A DNA stretch of 64,000 nucleotides from Trichosphaerium sp. ATCC 40318. Lineage: Eukaryota; Discosea; Flabellinia; Trichosidae. The stretch covers positions 124,001-188,000 of the forward strand of contig JALMLS010000332.1 of NCBI GenBank assembly GCA_038496445.1, given 5' to 3'. The notes beneath the pieces were generated by a model. That model was not told where the DNA came from and did not search any database. It saw nothing but the letters and a program-made list of their open reading frames with translations. Within the stretch, counting starts at the first letter, position 1, and each line of letters starts with the position of its first letter. Shown here piece after piece: positions 49,289 through 59,209 of this stretch. Made by a program: the position numbers and the translations under genes.

Positions 49289-50330
49289 TTGAGTGGTGGT
49301 ATAGGTTTCTCATTTGTTACAGAAATGTCCAAGGCTTTTAAGGCAGCATTGTGGGAACGTGGTATACTTGATGTAGCCCAGTACTCAGACCTATGGGCGT
49401 CTGAGGTCACACCCTTATCACTGAGGTGCCAGTTAGCATGGAGCAGTTATGGCGCTCCTGCATTAGGTTCTGAACCCAAACGTGTTTGTAGTTTTATCAG
49501 TCTCGGCATGAAAAGGGGTGATGTGTTGCCCAAGCCGTCTTTTGTTATTGAGTCATCCTGTTATGATACTAGTGCTACACTCAAGTGGTTAATGAAAGTT
49601 CAGTGTTTTAACTACCCAAGGGATGTCATGTGGCGGTATATGCTTAGAGTACTACCTGTCACCCATAAGAAGAATGCATATCCACCCGAGAAACATGAGG
49701 ACATCATGTGGAAATGGTTCTTGGCTAGGAGCATATTTGATACCATCATGGACTTGGTACGATTTGGCAACATCACTCAATGGGTGCCTTCAGTGTTGGA
49801 CGAATGCAACAACCCAATCACCACTGTTTGTGTGGCAGTTACCATGGCTTGCATATGGAATATCAGGAATTTTGTTAAACACAGCCAGAAGCTTCCTTCA
49901 TCTACAGAGCTACGTTTCCTCGTTAAAAAGTGGATTCTTTTAGCTATAAATTATAACCCCAAATTGATAGATGTTCACCCCAACTGGGCAGTATGGAACA
50001 GTGAGCTTGGATTTTGGAACTTCAACAAAGACTATGAAACACCAGCATATATTGACTATAGAGATTTGATACACCCACAACACACCTTGTTTGTTGCCCA
50101 GCGCAATGAGCCGGCCTTTGCTATGGGACACGAAGTGGCTCGCATCACACGTAATGGAGATGTCATCCATAAACAGCGATGCTCCACCAAAAATATTAAA
50201 CGTATCAGCAAACGACCCAAACACCTAAATGACTACCTTTTGTAATATCGTGTAAATAAGTGACCCTACTCTCTAGCGTTCCTAGAGAGGAGGTTTTTCT
50301 AGTAAATAGCTTACCTCCAAAAAAAAAAAA
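49289..50330 (+). mobile_element. 5'-truncated non-LTR retrotransposon (LINE) fragment
   Basis: One open frame from 49289 to 50245 with codon use unlike the neighbours (GC-richer, many CCC/GGC). It encodes the region after the reverse-transcriptase palm of LINE ORF2 proteins, with W-rich spacing and ITTVCVAVTMACIWNIRNFV, the W-x-x-RN-x-F block typical of the LINE post-RT domain, ending KRISKRPKHLNDYLL. A 70-base 3' UTR carries a hairpin and is followed by a poly(A) run (50319-50333). The 17-bp flanking duplication and poly(A) mark target-primed reverse transcription. The element lacks its 5' end including the RT catalytic motif, so it is immobile itself. The intact frame and perfect duplication suggest a recent insertion. 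Confidence 0.88.
50269..50289 (+). other. Hairpin in the LINE 3' UTR
   Basis: CTCTCTAG CGTTC CTAGAGAG: an 8-bp perfect stem with a 5-base loop. A second pair, GGAGGT (50289 on) with ACCTCC just before the poly(A), could extend the structure. LINE reverse transcriptases often recognise such 3' stems. Confidence 0.6.
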
Positions 50331-50347
50331 AAACGATTATGAGTCAC
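50331..50347 (+). repeat. Target-site duplication, right copy (17 bp)
   Basis: AAACGATTATGAGTCAC directly after the poly(A); its first A residues merge with the tail, so the true duplication may be 14-17 bp. Confidence 0.88.
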
Positions 50348-50369
50348 ATAAACGCAAACGAAAAGCGAG

Positions 50370-50578
50370 GTATGTTCAATGAAAGTTCGAAAAAATAGCA
50401 GACTGACCAGCAGGGCGGTTTGCTTTCTGCAAACAGCTGGACGCCCTCAAGAAGCCAGTGTTTGCTCACCAACTGTCAGCTATTGGTGGGCGAAAATGAA
50501 GTTTTTCCAAACTTTATTTCTTTGAACTTTTGAATTTTACTGGAATCATGATTCCCTTTTTCAATCTTTTTTTTACAG
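50370..50578 (+). other. Probable 209-nt intron with two inverted repeats
   Basis: Donor GTATGT and acceptor TTTTTTTTACAG. Longer than most introns here. It carries a nested hairpin (AGGGCG-GTTTGC ... GCAAAC-x7-CGCCCT, 50412-50447) and a second one (CACCAA 50467 ... TTGGTG 50483). Alternatively this is the promoter now used by the F-box/LRR gene. Confidence 0.5.
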
Positions 50579-50657
50579 CAATACATTGTCTTATAGTCAA
50601 AGTCCTTTTAATAGTTCTTGTATTTCACATGTATTATTAACGTTTAAAAGGACACTG

Positions 50658-52322
50658 ATGGCACTACAAAAAGAAGAAGAAGAGAAGAAGAATATCATTT
50701 GGTACCCTCCTGAAATCATTTCAAACATTCTTGATCACGTGGACGCCAAAGATTTATTTCCTGTTGCTCAATCATGTCGCCACATGGCTGATATTATTCA
50801 TGATATTGTTGGATACAAATATGTTTATCTCAAACGATACACCGATATTCTAAAGATACAACAGTACAAGGGTATCATGAACAATAGTATAGTTCAACTA
50901 GACCACATGAGGGATATTACACTATTTTCATTACTTGCTGGATGTCGTAAACTCAAAAGATCGCCAAAGAATAAGCTTGTGAATGATGGTGATCTGAAAG
51001 CAATAGTAAATGTTAGACAGCCTACCTTTGTTGATCTTAGTGAATGCAACAATGTGACAGATGAAGGTATTAGAGCACTTAAAGGCGCTCGTACTGTTAA
51101 CCTGTATGGCTGCAATGAGGTGACAGATGAAGGCATAAAAGCGCTTTCTGGAGTACATGAAATTGACCTTTCCGGATGTCATAAAGTGACAGATGAAGGT
51201 ATTAAATCGCTTGCTGGAGTTCATACCTTAACAATCAATTATTGTGGAGCGACAGATGAAGCCATTAAAGTACTTGCTGGAGTGCATACTATTAATTTAA
51301 GAGGATGTTATAAGGTCACAGATGAAGGCATAAAAGCGCTTGCTGGAGTACATGAAATTGACCTTTCCGGATGTCCTAAAGTGACAGATGAAGGTATTAG
51401 AGCACTTGCTGGAGTTCATACTATATACATTAGAAATTCGCCTAATATTACAGATGAAGGCGTCAAATCATTGGCTGGCGTTTATGCCATAATGTTGAAT
51501 GGTTGCACATCAATAACAGACGATGGTATAAAAGCATTAGCGGGAGTACACAATATTCGGTTGTTTGGCATGCCTGCAGTCACAGATGAAAGTATTAAAG
51601 CACTTGCTGGAGCTCATACAGTTGCCCTTGATGGCTTTGAAAGTATTACAGATGAAGGTTTTAAAGCGCTTAAAGGAGTACATACAATTAGCATTCGACA
51701 AACTAATATCACAGATGAAGGCATTAAAGCGCTTGCTGGAGTTCATGAAATTGACCTTTTTGGATGTACTAAAGTGACAGATGAAGGTATTAAAGCACTC
51801 GCTGGAGTCCACAAAATTAACCTTTTTGCATGTGGAGATGTTACTGATGAAGGTATAAAAGCACTTGCTGGAGTACATACTATTAATTTAAGTGAATCCT
51901 ATTATGTTACAGATGAAGGCATTAAAGGACTTGTTGGAGTACATACTATTAATTTACGTGAATGTTTTAAGGTTACTGATGAAGGTATAAAAGCGCTTGC
52001 TGGAGCTCATACAGTCAATCTCAGCAAATGCAATAATGTGTCAGAGAAAGGTATTAAAGCACTTGCAGGGGTACATGAAATTGACCTTACCGACTTCCAT
52101 ATTACCCAGGCAGGCTGCAAAGCGCTCAAAGGTGTACATACAATTACTATTGACTATTGGTGTGTTAATGATAAAGTTGTAGACATGCTTGTACAAGGAG
52201 GTCTTCAGTACATTCAGATCAATAATAATGTGGATAATGGTGGAGAAACAGTGTCAGGTGACATTAAACTGCAATTAAGAGAAGCAGGAGTGGAGATGGT
52301 AGAGGTGTATACTGGCTGCTAA
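50658..52322 (+). CDS. F-box / leucine-rich-repeat protein with near-identical 22-residue repeats
   Basis: Likely SCF substrate receptor. From the ATG at 50658 (MALQKEEEEKKN) comes an F-box, WYPPEIISNILDHVDAKDLF with AQSCRHMADIIHD, and about 150 residues later some 18 LRRs of consensus VTDEGIKALAGVHTINLSGC. The repeats are alike at DNA level too (ACAGATGAAGGTATTAAAGC recurs), pointing to recent unequal exchange or gene conversion. The open frame extends upstream to the acceptor at 50578, so a longer product joined to the exon at 49051 is likely in a LINE-free allele. In this allele translation may start at 50658, leaving F-box and LRRs intact. Confidence 0.88.
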   Translation: MALQKEEEEKKNIIWYPPEIISNILDHVDAKDLFPVAQSCRHMADIIHDIVGYKYVYLKRYTDILKIQQYKGIMNNSIVQLDHMRDITLFSLLAGCRKLKRSPKNKLVNDGDLKAIVNVRQPTFVDLSECNNVTDEGIRALKGARTVNLYGCNEVTDEGIKALSGVHEIDLSGCHKVTDEGIKSLAGVHTLTINYCGATDEAIKVLAGVHTINLRGCYKVTDEGIKALAGVHEIDLSGCPKVTDEGIRALAGVHTIYIRNSPNITDEGVKSLAGVYAIMLNGCTSITDDGIKALAGVHNIRLFGMPAVTDESIKALAGAHTVALDGFESITDEGFKALKGVHTISIRQTNITDEGIKALAGVHEIDLFGCTKVTDEGIKALAGVHKINLFACGDVTDEGIKALAGVHTINLSESYYVTDEGIKGLVGVHTINLRECFKVTDEGIKALAGAHTVNLSKCNNVSEKGIKALAGVHEIDLTDFHITQAGCKALKGVHTITIDYWCVNDKVVDMLVQGGLQYIQINNNVDNGGETVSGDIKLQLREAGVEMVEVYTGC

Positions 52323-53279
52323 TTTGTCAACTTTTATATCAATGGCTGGTAACCAATCCTGATCAGATCCCAGTTATTCGTTGTTGAAGCTCATAAGATG
52401 TACCAACCAACACCATAGCAACATCTATCTTCATACAAGATAGGCCGCTATTGTACAATAAAAACAATAATAAACAGCTATAATTTTTAATTGGCACCAA
52501 TGTTCATCCTGCCATTTTGAGTTCATACGCATTTCTAATCTGCACATGCTTTTGAACAAATACAGAAGAAAAATGAACTGAATTCTCCCAGTATGCGGAT
52601 ATTGTTTAATACGGAGTGCATTTGTAGCTAAACCATTTTTTCTTTGAAGATTAAAGTATTGTCCGTTTCAGTCAAGTTAGTCAACTAGTTATTTCGTCAG
52701 TTATTTTTCTCGTAAAAAGTGCTCCAATGGATACTACAACACAAATAAAATGCTTCCAGAGCGAAAAATAACTGGCGAAATAACTAGTTGACTAACTTGA
52801 CTGAAACGGACAATATCTCATCATAGGCTGTAAGACTTGATGTTGTCTGGCTTGGGTTGGTGCGAAAGCTCCAGAATGGAACAATATTCTGACCATGTGG
52901 CACAAGCATTTTTAACCACGTGATTATGGTGATTATTTTGATGATGTTTTGTTGTTGTTACTTCCTTTTAACTTTCTGAATGCTAAAAAATGACTACCAC
53001 TGACCGCTGTATGCATTGGAGCACTGTTGGCAAAAAAAATACATGGTAAACGGAATACACCAGCCAACAACTCTTATTATGTCAAATACAATGAAAGCTT
53101 AACGCTACAACAAACCAGAAAAACAAATATCTAGTACGTGACATTCTATTTAGTACAAATTTGGGCTTGATCAAAGTTCGGAGTTTTCTGACTTTTTTGG
53201 ACTTTGTACTCGTAATATTCCTTTTCGCAATGATACACCGCTTGGAGCACGTAATGAAATAACCAGTGATTACACTAGC
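52323..53279. other. Intergenic region with a MITE
   Basis: Apart from the MITE at 52659-52813 no gene is seen. The segment before 53280 should hold the C2-gene promoter. Confidence 0.5.
52659..52813. mobile_element. MITE with about 53-bp terminal inverted repeats and TA duplication
   Basis: The left end TTGTCCGTTTCAGTCAAGTT... runs to about 52711, and the right end is its reverse complement with one mismatch (TCGTCAG versus TCGCCAG). A TA dinucleotide flanks both ends (52657-58 and 52814-15), as for Tc1/mariner-type elements. The core is only about 50 bases and non-coding, so it must be moved by a transposase elsewhere. High TIR identity suggests recent mobility. Confidence 0.88.
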
Positions 53280-54081
53280 ATGGCTGAATTGCGGATAAAA
53301 GGTATTAGTACACTAGCTTAGTCTAAATTGCTTTACACTAAAATCAAAGCAGTGAAACGAGCGTCACACCTTCCAATAGACAAGAAAACATTTATTGAGG
53401 TACTAAACGCTATCTCAGACTTTTTTTTTCCTTATCTTCGCTTAACTCACGCAAGAGCGCTTTCAACAGGTAACAGTAATATATGGACAATCTAAGGATG
53501 ACTTCAAGTTTATCAAGAAAAGAACGGAGTATAGTAACGGTAGATGACTGCTTAGTGTTCTAATGTACTTAACTTATACGTTGCAGGCTCTAATTGTCCT
53601 GTATGGAATGAACAGTTTGTATTGTACGTACTTACTATAAAAGGGAAAATCTAGTCTTTTGTATTTATTGATTCTCTAGCGATGAAGCGACAGGTTTTAC
53701 TGGTATCATTGTTCGATGCTACGCTAAGCGCATGCGTTTAAAGAGTAAAAAGCTTCTTGGACTTGTTACAATAGAAGTAAACAAGAAACTCTTATTAGAA
53801 CACGAGCAAGGCATGGAACAGCATGTGCGTACAATCTAAAGACTATACTCCGCATTTCTAATTGTTTTAAAGTGGTTTCCGCTGTCAGTACCCCAAAAAA
53901 CGAAGACGCAAAAGGAAGGGACGCCGTCAGGCGAAATAATGCTTGATATTACCATGACAGGTACGGACAAAACAACAGCAGCAATTTCCTGACTTTTTTA
54001 CTTTAAGAAGATTCCAAGAGAGATAGCTGTGACGTCGCTTTACTTCAGACTGAGCCTATAAGCGACGAAGAACCCAGATAA
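53280..54081 (+). CDS. C2-domain protein
   Basis: Small protein of six or seven exons made largely of one C2 domain: LRIKAVKRASHLPIDKKTFI, EVTVIYGQSKDDF, GSNCPVWNEQFVF, GIIVRCYAKRMRLKSKKLLG, WFPLSVPQ and PSGEIMLDITM. The NPxWNEQF signature and the WFxL ... G-x-I strand fit the family. The usual Ca2+-binding Asp residues look incomplete (DKKTF rather than DPYV), so membrane or protein binding without calcium is possible. The Ser/Asp-rich tail ends SDEEPR. Confidence 0.75.
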
Positions 54082-54482
54082 AGTGAAGAAAAAAAAACCA
54101 TCCTAGCATTACATTGTACAACAAATTCAGCTTAGAAAGGCTCACTTTGTAGTGCAGCTCGGTGGAAATGTGAAAGCTTAGATGTATTATAGTTAACATA
54201 GTGGTAACACATCAAAAAACAGAAAGCTACCCACATGCACGCTTATGAGATATTGTTGTGTTACTTTATCACAAGTTTTTTAAGTTTCATTCCCTCAATG
54301 TATCATTCTGTAAAGTAATAAAGAAAATAGCGACATGAAGCAGTGAGTGGTTATAGCGTACAGAGAAACAGAACTTGAGATTAACCAAAAAAGCCATGGT
54401 CAAAAAAACTTTTCTGTTGACAAGCTGGTTTTTTTTTTGTGAGTTTTCTGTCCTTATTGTTTTAGTTTATCCGGTATTTACA

Positions 54483-55507
54483 ATGGCTGCCTCTATCAAG
54501 TTTTATTATGATGTAGTGAGCCCTTGGGCATGGTTAGGATACGAAATACTAAATCGTTACGCTCAAAAATATCCAAACAAGTTTAAAATAGTCTTAAAAC
54601 CATGTTTTCTTGGTGGTACGTCGTATTACGCGTTTTAAACTTGATATAAAAAATATTTGACACGCTTGAAACCGTTGTAATTAACAAATACGCATCTAGG
54701 AGTTATGCAAGCCTCTGGGAACAAACCACCAGCAACAGTACCAGCAAAAGGAATGTATATGGGCAAAGATCTACGCAGATCATATGATTGGGCAGGGCTA
54801 CAGGGAGGTAGTATCCCATCTAAATTTCCTATCCTTACTATTCTGGCAATGAGGTAAATCAAGTTTTCCCATAACAAAAAACTTTCTAAAAAGGCACAAA
54901 CAACGCTCTTTTTGGCTTGCAAGTTTGTCTGCTGCAATTCTCTTCCTCATGTCGTTTTAGGGTGCTAGTCGCTATGACCCTTGACAGGGCACATGCTAGT
55001 AAAGTTGGTCCTGCTAGCCAAGAATTATGGAAGTTATACTGGCGTGAAGATGTTGATACTTCAACTCCTGAAGCAGTTGCAACTGCATTGACACGTGTTG
55101 GTATGTTTGGTTATTGTTCTTTGACCACTCGATTTGCTTATTATATCTAAAGGAATGTCTACAAGCGAAGCCAAATATTTCTTGGGACAAGCAAAGGCAC
55201 CTGAAATTAAAGCAAAACTCAAGTACGTTAGTCTAAACTTATTTCAATGAAAATTGAAAAAACTTTTTCACGTTTTAACCGTTTTTTAGAGAGCTCACTC
55301 AGGAAGCAGTTAGTACAGGTGCTTTTGGAGCACCTTGGATGATAGTCGAAAGACAGGGAAAACGTGATGAAGTGTTCTTTGGTAGTGACAGGTAGGACTT
55401 TCTTTAGGAAACTTTATTGCTGAAACAATTGTTTTAGGTTCCACTTGCTATTTCCACTAATTGATGTTCCTTGGGTGGGTCCACAACCAAACAAATCAAA
55501 GTTATAA
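54483..55507 (+). CDS. Glutathione S-transferase kappa / DsbA-family 2-hydroxychromene-2-carboxylate isomerase-like
   Basis: Thioredoxin-fold GSH-dependent enzyme, mitochondrial or peroxisomal in other eukaryotes. The start at 54483 gives MAASIKFYYDVVSPWAWLGY, with the DVVSPW catalytic-Ser loop of GSTK. Six exons: KFKIVLKPCFLGG, GNKPPATVPAKGMYM, FPILTILAMRVLVAMTLDR, LWKLYWREDVDTSTPEAVA, ELTQEAVSTGAFGAPWMIVE (the GAFGxPxxxV cis-Pro motif), FFGSDRFHLLFPLIDVPWVG. The frame is open upstream to 54396 with a hydrophobic leader (MVKKTFLLTSWFFF), so a signal-bearing longer form is possible. The C-terminus NKSKL resembles a PTS1-like SKL. Confidence 0.9.
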
Positions 55508-55774
55508 GCAGAAACTCACAAGTAGCTTACATACCTATAAGTAAGGTTGACGTAATTATAGTATTAGCTTAGATTGTAAACAATAAACTTAAAAAAACAA
55601 TCTGGTGTTCTGGACCAGCGTGATGGCTATGAGTTTGAGGCTCACAATGTAAACTAATGCGTATCTGCCTCCAGCTGGTTTTGGAAGCAGATATACAAGA
55701 TATATCGGTTTGGACAGAGTGATAAACGAATTTTAAACAATTTTTTTTACATTTCCTTTTTTCTTAATTTATTA
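55508..55774. other. Convergent 3' region
   Basis: About 270 bases between the stops of GSTK (plus) and the FBXO8-like gene (minus), with a T-rich tract. No gene. Confidence 0.5.
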
Positions 55775-57180
55775 CTATTGTACATTAATGCATGAAGGTA
55801 GAATATCACACAAAGCGTCCTTCATAACTTGCCACTCCAAGGCAACAAAACAGTCAGAACATTGATTGCTATCATCGAACGCCACTTTTATATCTTTCTC
55901 ATTCACTGAAATAATGAAATGATCAGAAGCTTTTTTACTCACTTTGAATGGTTTTCCATCAAATTCTATAATAACATCTGGGTCTTCAGAGTCTATAGGC
56001 GTTATCTGAACGCGCTTATGAGTAACAATAACATCACCTAGAGGAGAAATTAGACACAAATCAAAAAATCCTTTGTTTTGGTCGTACACATTGGAGGCTT
56101 CCAAAATAGTTTATGCCATGCGGGTTTGCTATCAGGCATTGTAGCTTTGCCCTTAAAAGTCATATGTGGGCAGTAATTGAGAAGTTGGTGATCTGAAATT
56201 GCATTATAATTACGCTCCAACTCAGCTCTCGGCATGGACGCTAGTGATGTTGCAGAAGTTGTGCGAATGAATTGATCAAGTGTCATTGATGATATTATTC
56301 TCTCTGAATGCCTAGAGAGTAAAATAAGCACAAGTCAGAGACAAAAAAAACGAAGAATGTTAGAAACTCTGGAAGTTTCATTCAAATTTTTTTGAGTTTT
56401 CCTTTTTTTCTTGAACGTACTTATCAACGTTTAACATGATAAGGGAATAGGACAGTAGGTACATATCATCATGAACTGTTTTATCCAAGCCGTTTTGCTC
56501 ACAGTATGCTATAGAAAATTCTTCAATGATTCTATCAATATAAGATCCTTCTCCTGGGAACTCCATCAACGACAACATTGCCCTGAAGGTAACCAGTCAG
56601 ATTTTTGTAGAGACATCATTCGCCGTGAGAAAACGTACCGTAGGCATAGGTCAATAGAATGGCCCTTGAAGTTAAACTGAGACAAGAAGTACGAAAATAG
56701 CTTGCGATCCTCTTTGGCAAACAAATAACCTGGAATAAAGTGAGCTAACGATGTACAGCGTTGTTGGCGACGTTACCAAGCTGCTTTAGTGGGATTTTGT
56801 CAATGTTTCGTAATAGGCATGTAATAATGCTCTCAGGGGTATCTAGAACTCCCTCATCTTTCCACAACCTTTATTATGTTACTTTGGGCGGTTATAAGTG
56901 ATACGTACAGAATCGCATTAACAGGTTTGTGCATATTCTTGAAAAGCGTGTAGAACTTCTCCAGACGCTTATATTTTGCTTTCCAAGTGTCAGGAGGAGT
57001 GATTGGTGGTATAATGGCTATTTTGTAATAACGTCGTGAAAGCTGTATCCAGACGCTGTTACTTGACGCAATAGACTGTAAACGTTTACATGTTGCAGAA
57101 ATAGAAGCAATCGCATCTAGAGATAAATAATCTAGAGCAAGCGTATACCATATATCATTTGGAAGAGAGTCGGCGCTCAT
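55775..57180 (-). CDS. F-box / Sec7-domain protein (FBXO8-like)
   Basis: F-box joined to a Sec7 domain, the arrangement of animal FBXO8. F-box: LPNDIWYTLALDYLSLDAIA with ATCKRLQSIAS. Sec7 region: DTPESIITCLLRNIDKIPLK, KLFSYFLSQFNFKGHS, LLSLMEFPGEGSYIDRIIEE and YLLSYSLIMLNVDK. The FPGEG loop keeps the catalytic Glu, but the second motif reads LNVDK instead of LNTDxHN, so exchange activity may be reduced, as proposed for FBXO8. A C-terminal PH-like region (KPAWHKLFWKPPMC, then after a GTACGA intron DVIVTHKRVQITP) ends DILPSCINVQ. Start chosen at 57180; an upstream in-frame ATG (57252) is possible. Confidence 0.8.
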
Positions 57181-57501
57181 TGTTTGTATTGTGGAGTTTA
57201 ATAATAAATACTTCACGAGGTGAACTTTTATTTGAAACATCGACGTTGTCATTCGGCTAAAATTGTTTTTGGTTTTTCTTACTTTGACTTAACATTACAA
57301 CCCTTTAAGCTTTGTGAACAGTCAAAACAGTAAAAATTAATGGCTTGTTTTGTGTAATAAGGAAATAATGGCTTGTCCCAGAGAATCGTTTTTTGACACG
57401 TGACACATTGTCATTTTGAAATTCAAAAAATTTGCAACTTTTTATTTATTTATTTTCTTTCAGTCTTGGTTGTACACAGCTTGGTTTGCGTATAAATTTT
57501 G
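57181..57501. other. Intergenic region
   Basis: 320 AT-rich bases between the FBXO8-like start and the CRAL-TRIO stop, both minus; one CACGTG within GACACGTGACAC (57400). It should hold the FBXO8-like promoter. Confidence 0.45.
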
Positions 57502-58696
57502 CTAAGCTAAGGCTTTATTTACAGTCATATGATATTCTTTAAGCTCAGTAATCCATGAATCATCAAGTTTGAAGTTTCCACCAAACTAAAAGTTTAATAA
57601 ATGTCAAATGTTTGACAAGGTTCGGAGCTGACGTACTTCAGTAGGAATTTTATCAACATTTACGTATTTATTTATACCCTTTTTATCAGCAAGAACAAGC
57701 TTTCATAAAGTTAGTGACTGTTTTACTTTTTTATCGAACCAAAAAAACCGCGTACTCTTTTCTGCATTTTGACAGGCGTGAACAACTTTGCAATAGCCCA
57801 AATAGCTTTGAATATTAGTCCTGGGTTATGACACATCATATTCTTTACCCTCATAGGTATAGTATCCTGTAAAAGCACTTGAGTAACTCCAAAAATGTAC
57901 TTCTTTCAAAGAAATCCTTACCTGAATATTTGTAAAGACTTTTTCTGTTTCTGCATCAAAATTTGCCCATTGCAAGCCTTTACATTGAAAGTAATACGAG
58001 AATCCAATTCTCTGTTCTTCAATACTTTAACAGATGTTAGTTTAAATACTAAATGATAATAACTCACGGAGTTATGTGGAGTATGTATTCCATCAAAAAC
58101 ATCATTACAGCTATTATTTTTTCGCGTCCAATTTTAACAGGATAGTAGCCCTTGACGCCCATAAAGATGACTGTACTTCCTTTTTTCTCACATCTAGTAT
58201 TATTTAACGGCTTTAAAAGCAAGTTTCGGGGTACTTTGGCGCTGGTATTGGTTGACAAATGTAGCCAGTGCGAAATTCTTTCTCCATTTCCTCCCAGGAG
58301 TACGTGTGCCACTTGACTTTTGTCCATAGCTCCTAATGAAGAAATAAGCGTCCGGATTTTACGCAAAAGCCGCAGGAGTACTTACAATAAAGTTTGTGAG
58401 CGCTTCGAATGCTCTAGGTACGTCTTTTTTTGAAATAATAAAGCTTGTAAGGAATTTTTCTTTAACTACTTTTTTCAACCACGCGTCGAATACAGGGTTC
58501 TTTGGGGCTAGTTCCTCATTGTATTTCTGTACAAGAGTCGCAATACGCTACAAAACTCCAATTACTTTACTACATTGTCAAATTTCGCGTCCATACGCCC
58601 ACATAGGCCACACGCCGTGAAATAAAGGTAAAAAAATGAACTTACTTCATTTTCGGGTGGTAATTGGTCTGCTGGTATTTTTGGAAGTGTGGACAT
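57502..58696 (-). CDS. CRAL-TRIO (Sec14-like) lipid-binding protein
   Basis: Likely cytosolic carrier of a hydrophobic lipid. Exon 1 MSTLPKIPADQLPPENE; then RIATLVQKYNEELAPKNPVF, VPRAFEALTNF and ELWTKVKWHTYSWEEMEKEF (CRAL_TRIO_N helices). A 41-nt intron (GTACCC...ACTAG) must be removed to reach KGSTVIFMGVKGYYPVKI. The lipid-binding core reads DTIPMRVKNMMCHNPGLIFK and AIWAIAKLFTPVKMQKR, then VNVDKIPTEFGGNFKLDDSW with the conserved PxEFGG. The order and length fit small Sec14-like proteins. Ligand unknown. Confidence 0.85.
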
Positions 58697-59209
58697 GTGT
58701 ATTGTATGCTGTGTGGTAAAGTGTAAGCTTTTACAGTTCCGTGAGTTTAAATAAGGAAGGAATGAATAACAATTCAAAGCAAGTCGGGTAAATTAAAAAT
58801 ACGACTTCGTATCTTTTAATTGTCTTCAGATACAATACTATGCAAAGCACTGGTAGCTATCAAAATGGCAGAGTTTGAGTTTTGTGGGGCTGTGGTTCAG
58901 TGACACGTGGACAAAAAAGCGTTCATAGAAATAGCCAACATTCTAAATGTTGAACTCAGTTTGCTTTCGATTGTCTTCTGCACAACGTAAGTAATACTTA
59001 GCATAATTAACAAACCTAGCGGTAGAACAAGGGTGATATATTCGTTGTAAATACTCTCGCGGTGATCCAGAAAACATAGAAAACTTTCCCTTTGATATTT
59101 TTTGTAAACTTAGATGTAATTTAAACTACCAATACAGTAGTCTTTTTATTGTTTCTGCAGTACAAGTACTACAGATATGTACATGATAGATACTTAAAAA
59201 AGCCTATTC
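58697..59209. other. Intergenic region, possible short coding exons
   Basis: 512 bases. A plus-strand run near 58905-58988 reads DKKAFIEIANILNVELSLLS before a GTAAGT, and another near 59044-59160 reads SRGDPENIENFPFDIFCK. They look coding, but no start, join or stop could be defined. A tRNA-like string GGGGCTGTGGTTCAGTG (58887) has no B box. Confidence 0.35.

Larger units (their letters stand above)
49051..50369 (+). pseudogene. Probable first exon of the F-box/LRR gene, split by a LINE
   Basis: ATG at 49051 opens MNFGAVSLDNAFEHYRKHHG, then a helical Lys/Asp-rich segment to SESNDYES. The LINE starts at 49289, and the read-through frame stops at 49341. After the element the frame resumes at the second copy of the target duplication as SHKRKRKA and ends with a consensus donor AG|GTATGT at 50370. 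Splicing to the acceptor TTTTACAG (50578) would put it in phase with the F-box frame. The exon without insertion would therefore have been intact. Phase agreement alone has a one-in-three chance, so the link is inferred. Confidence 0.6.

Noticed and set aside
50894-51878. Long minus-strand frames opposite the LRR array
   Set aside because: They are periodic antisense images of the repeats.
58887-58960. tRNA-like start GGGGCTGTGGTTCAGTG
   Set aside because: No B box (GGTTCRANNCC) or acceptor-stem partner follows.
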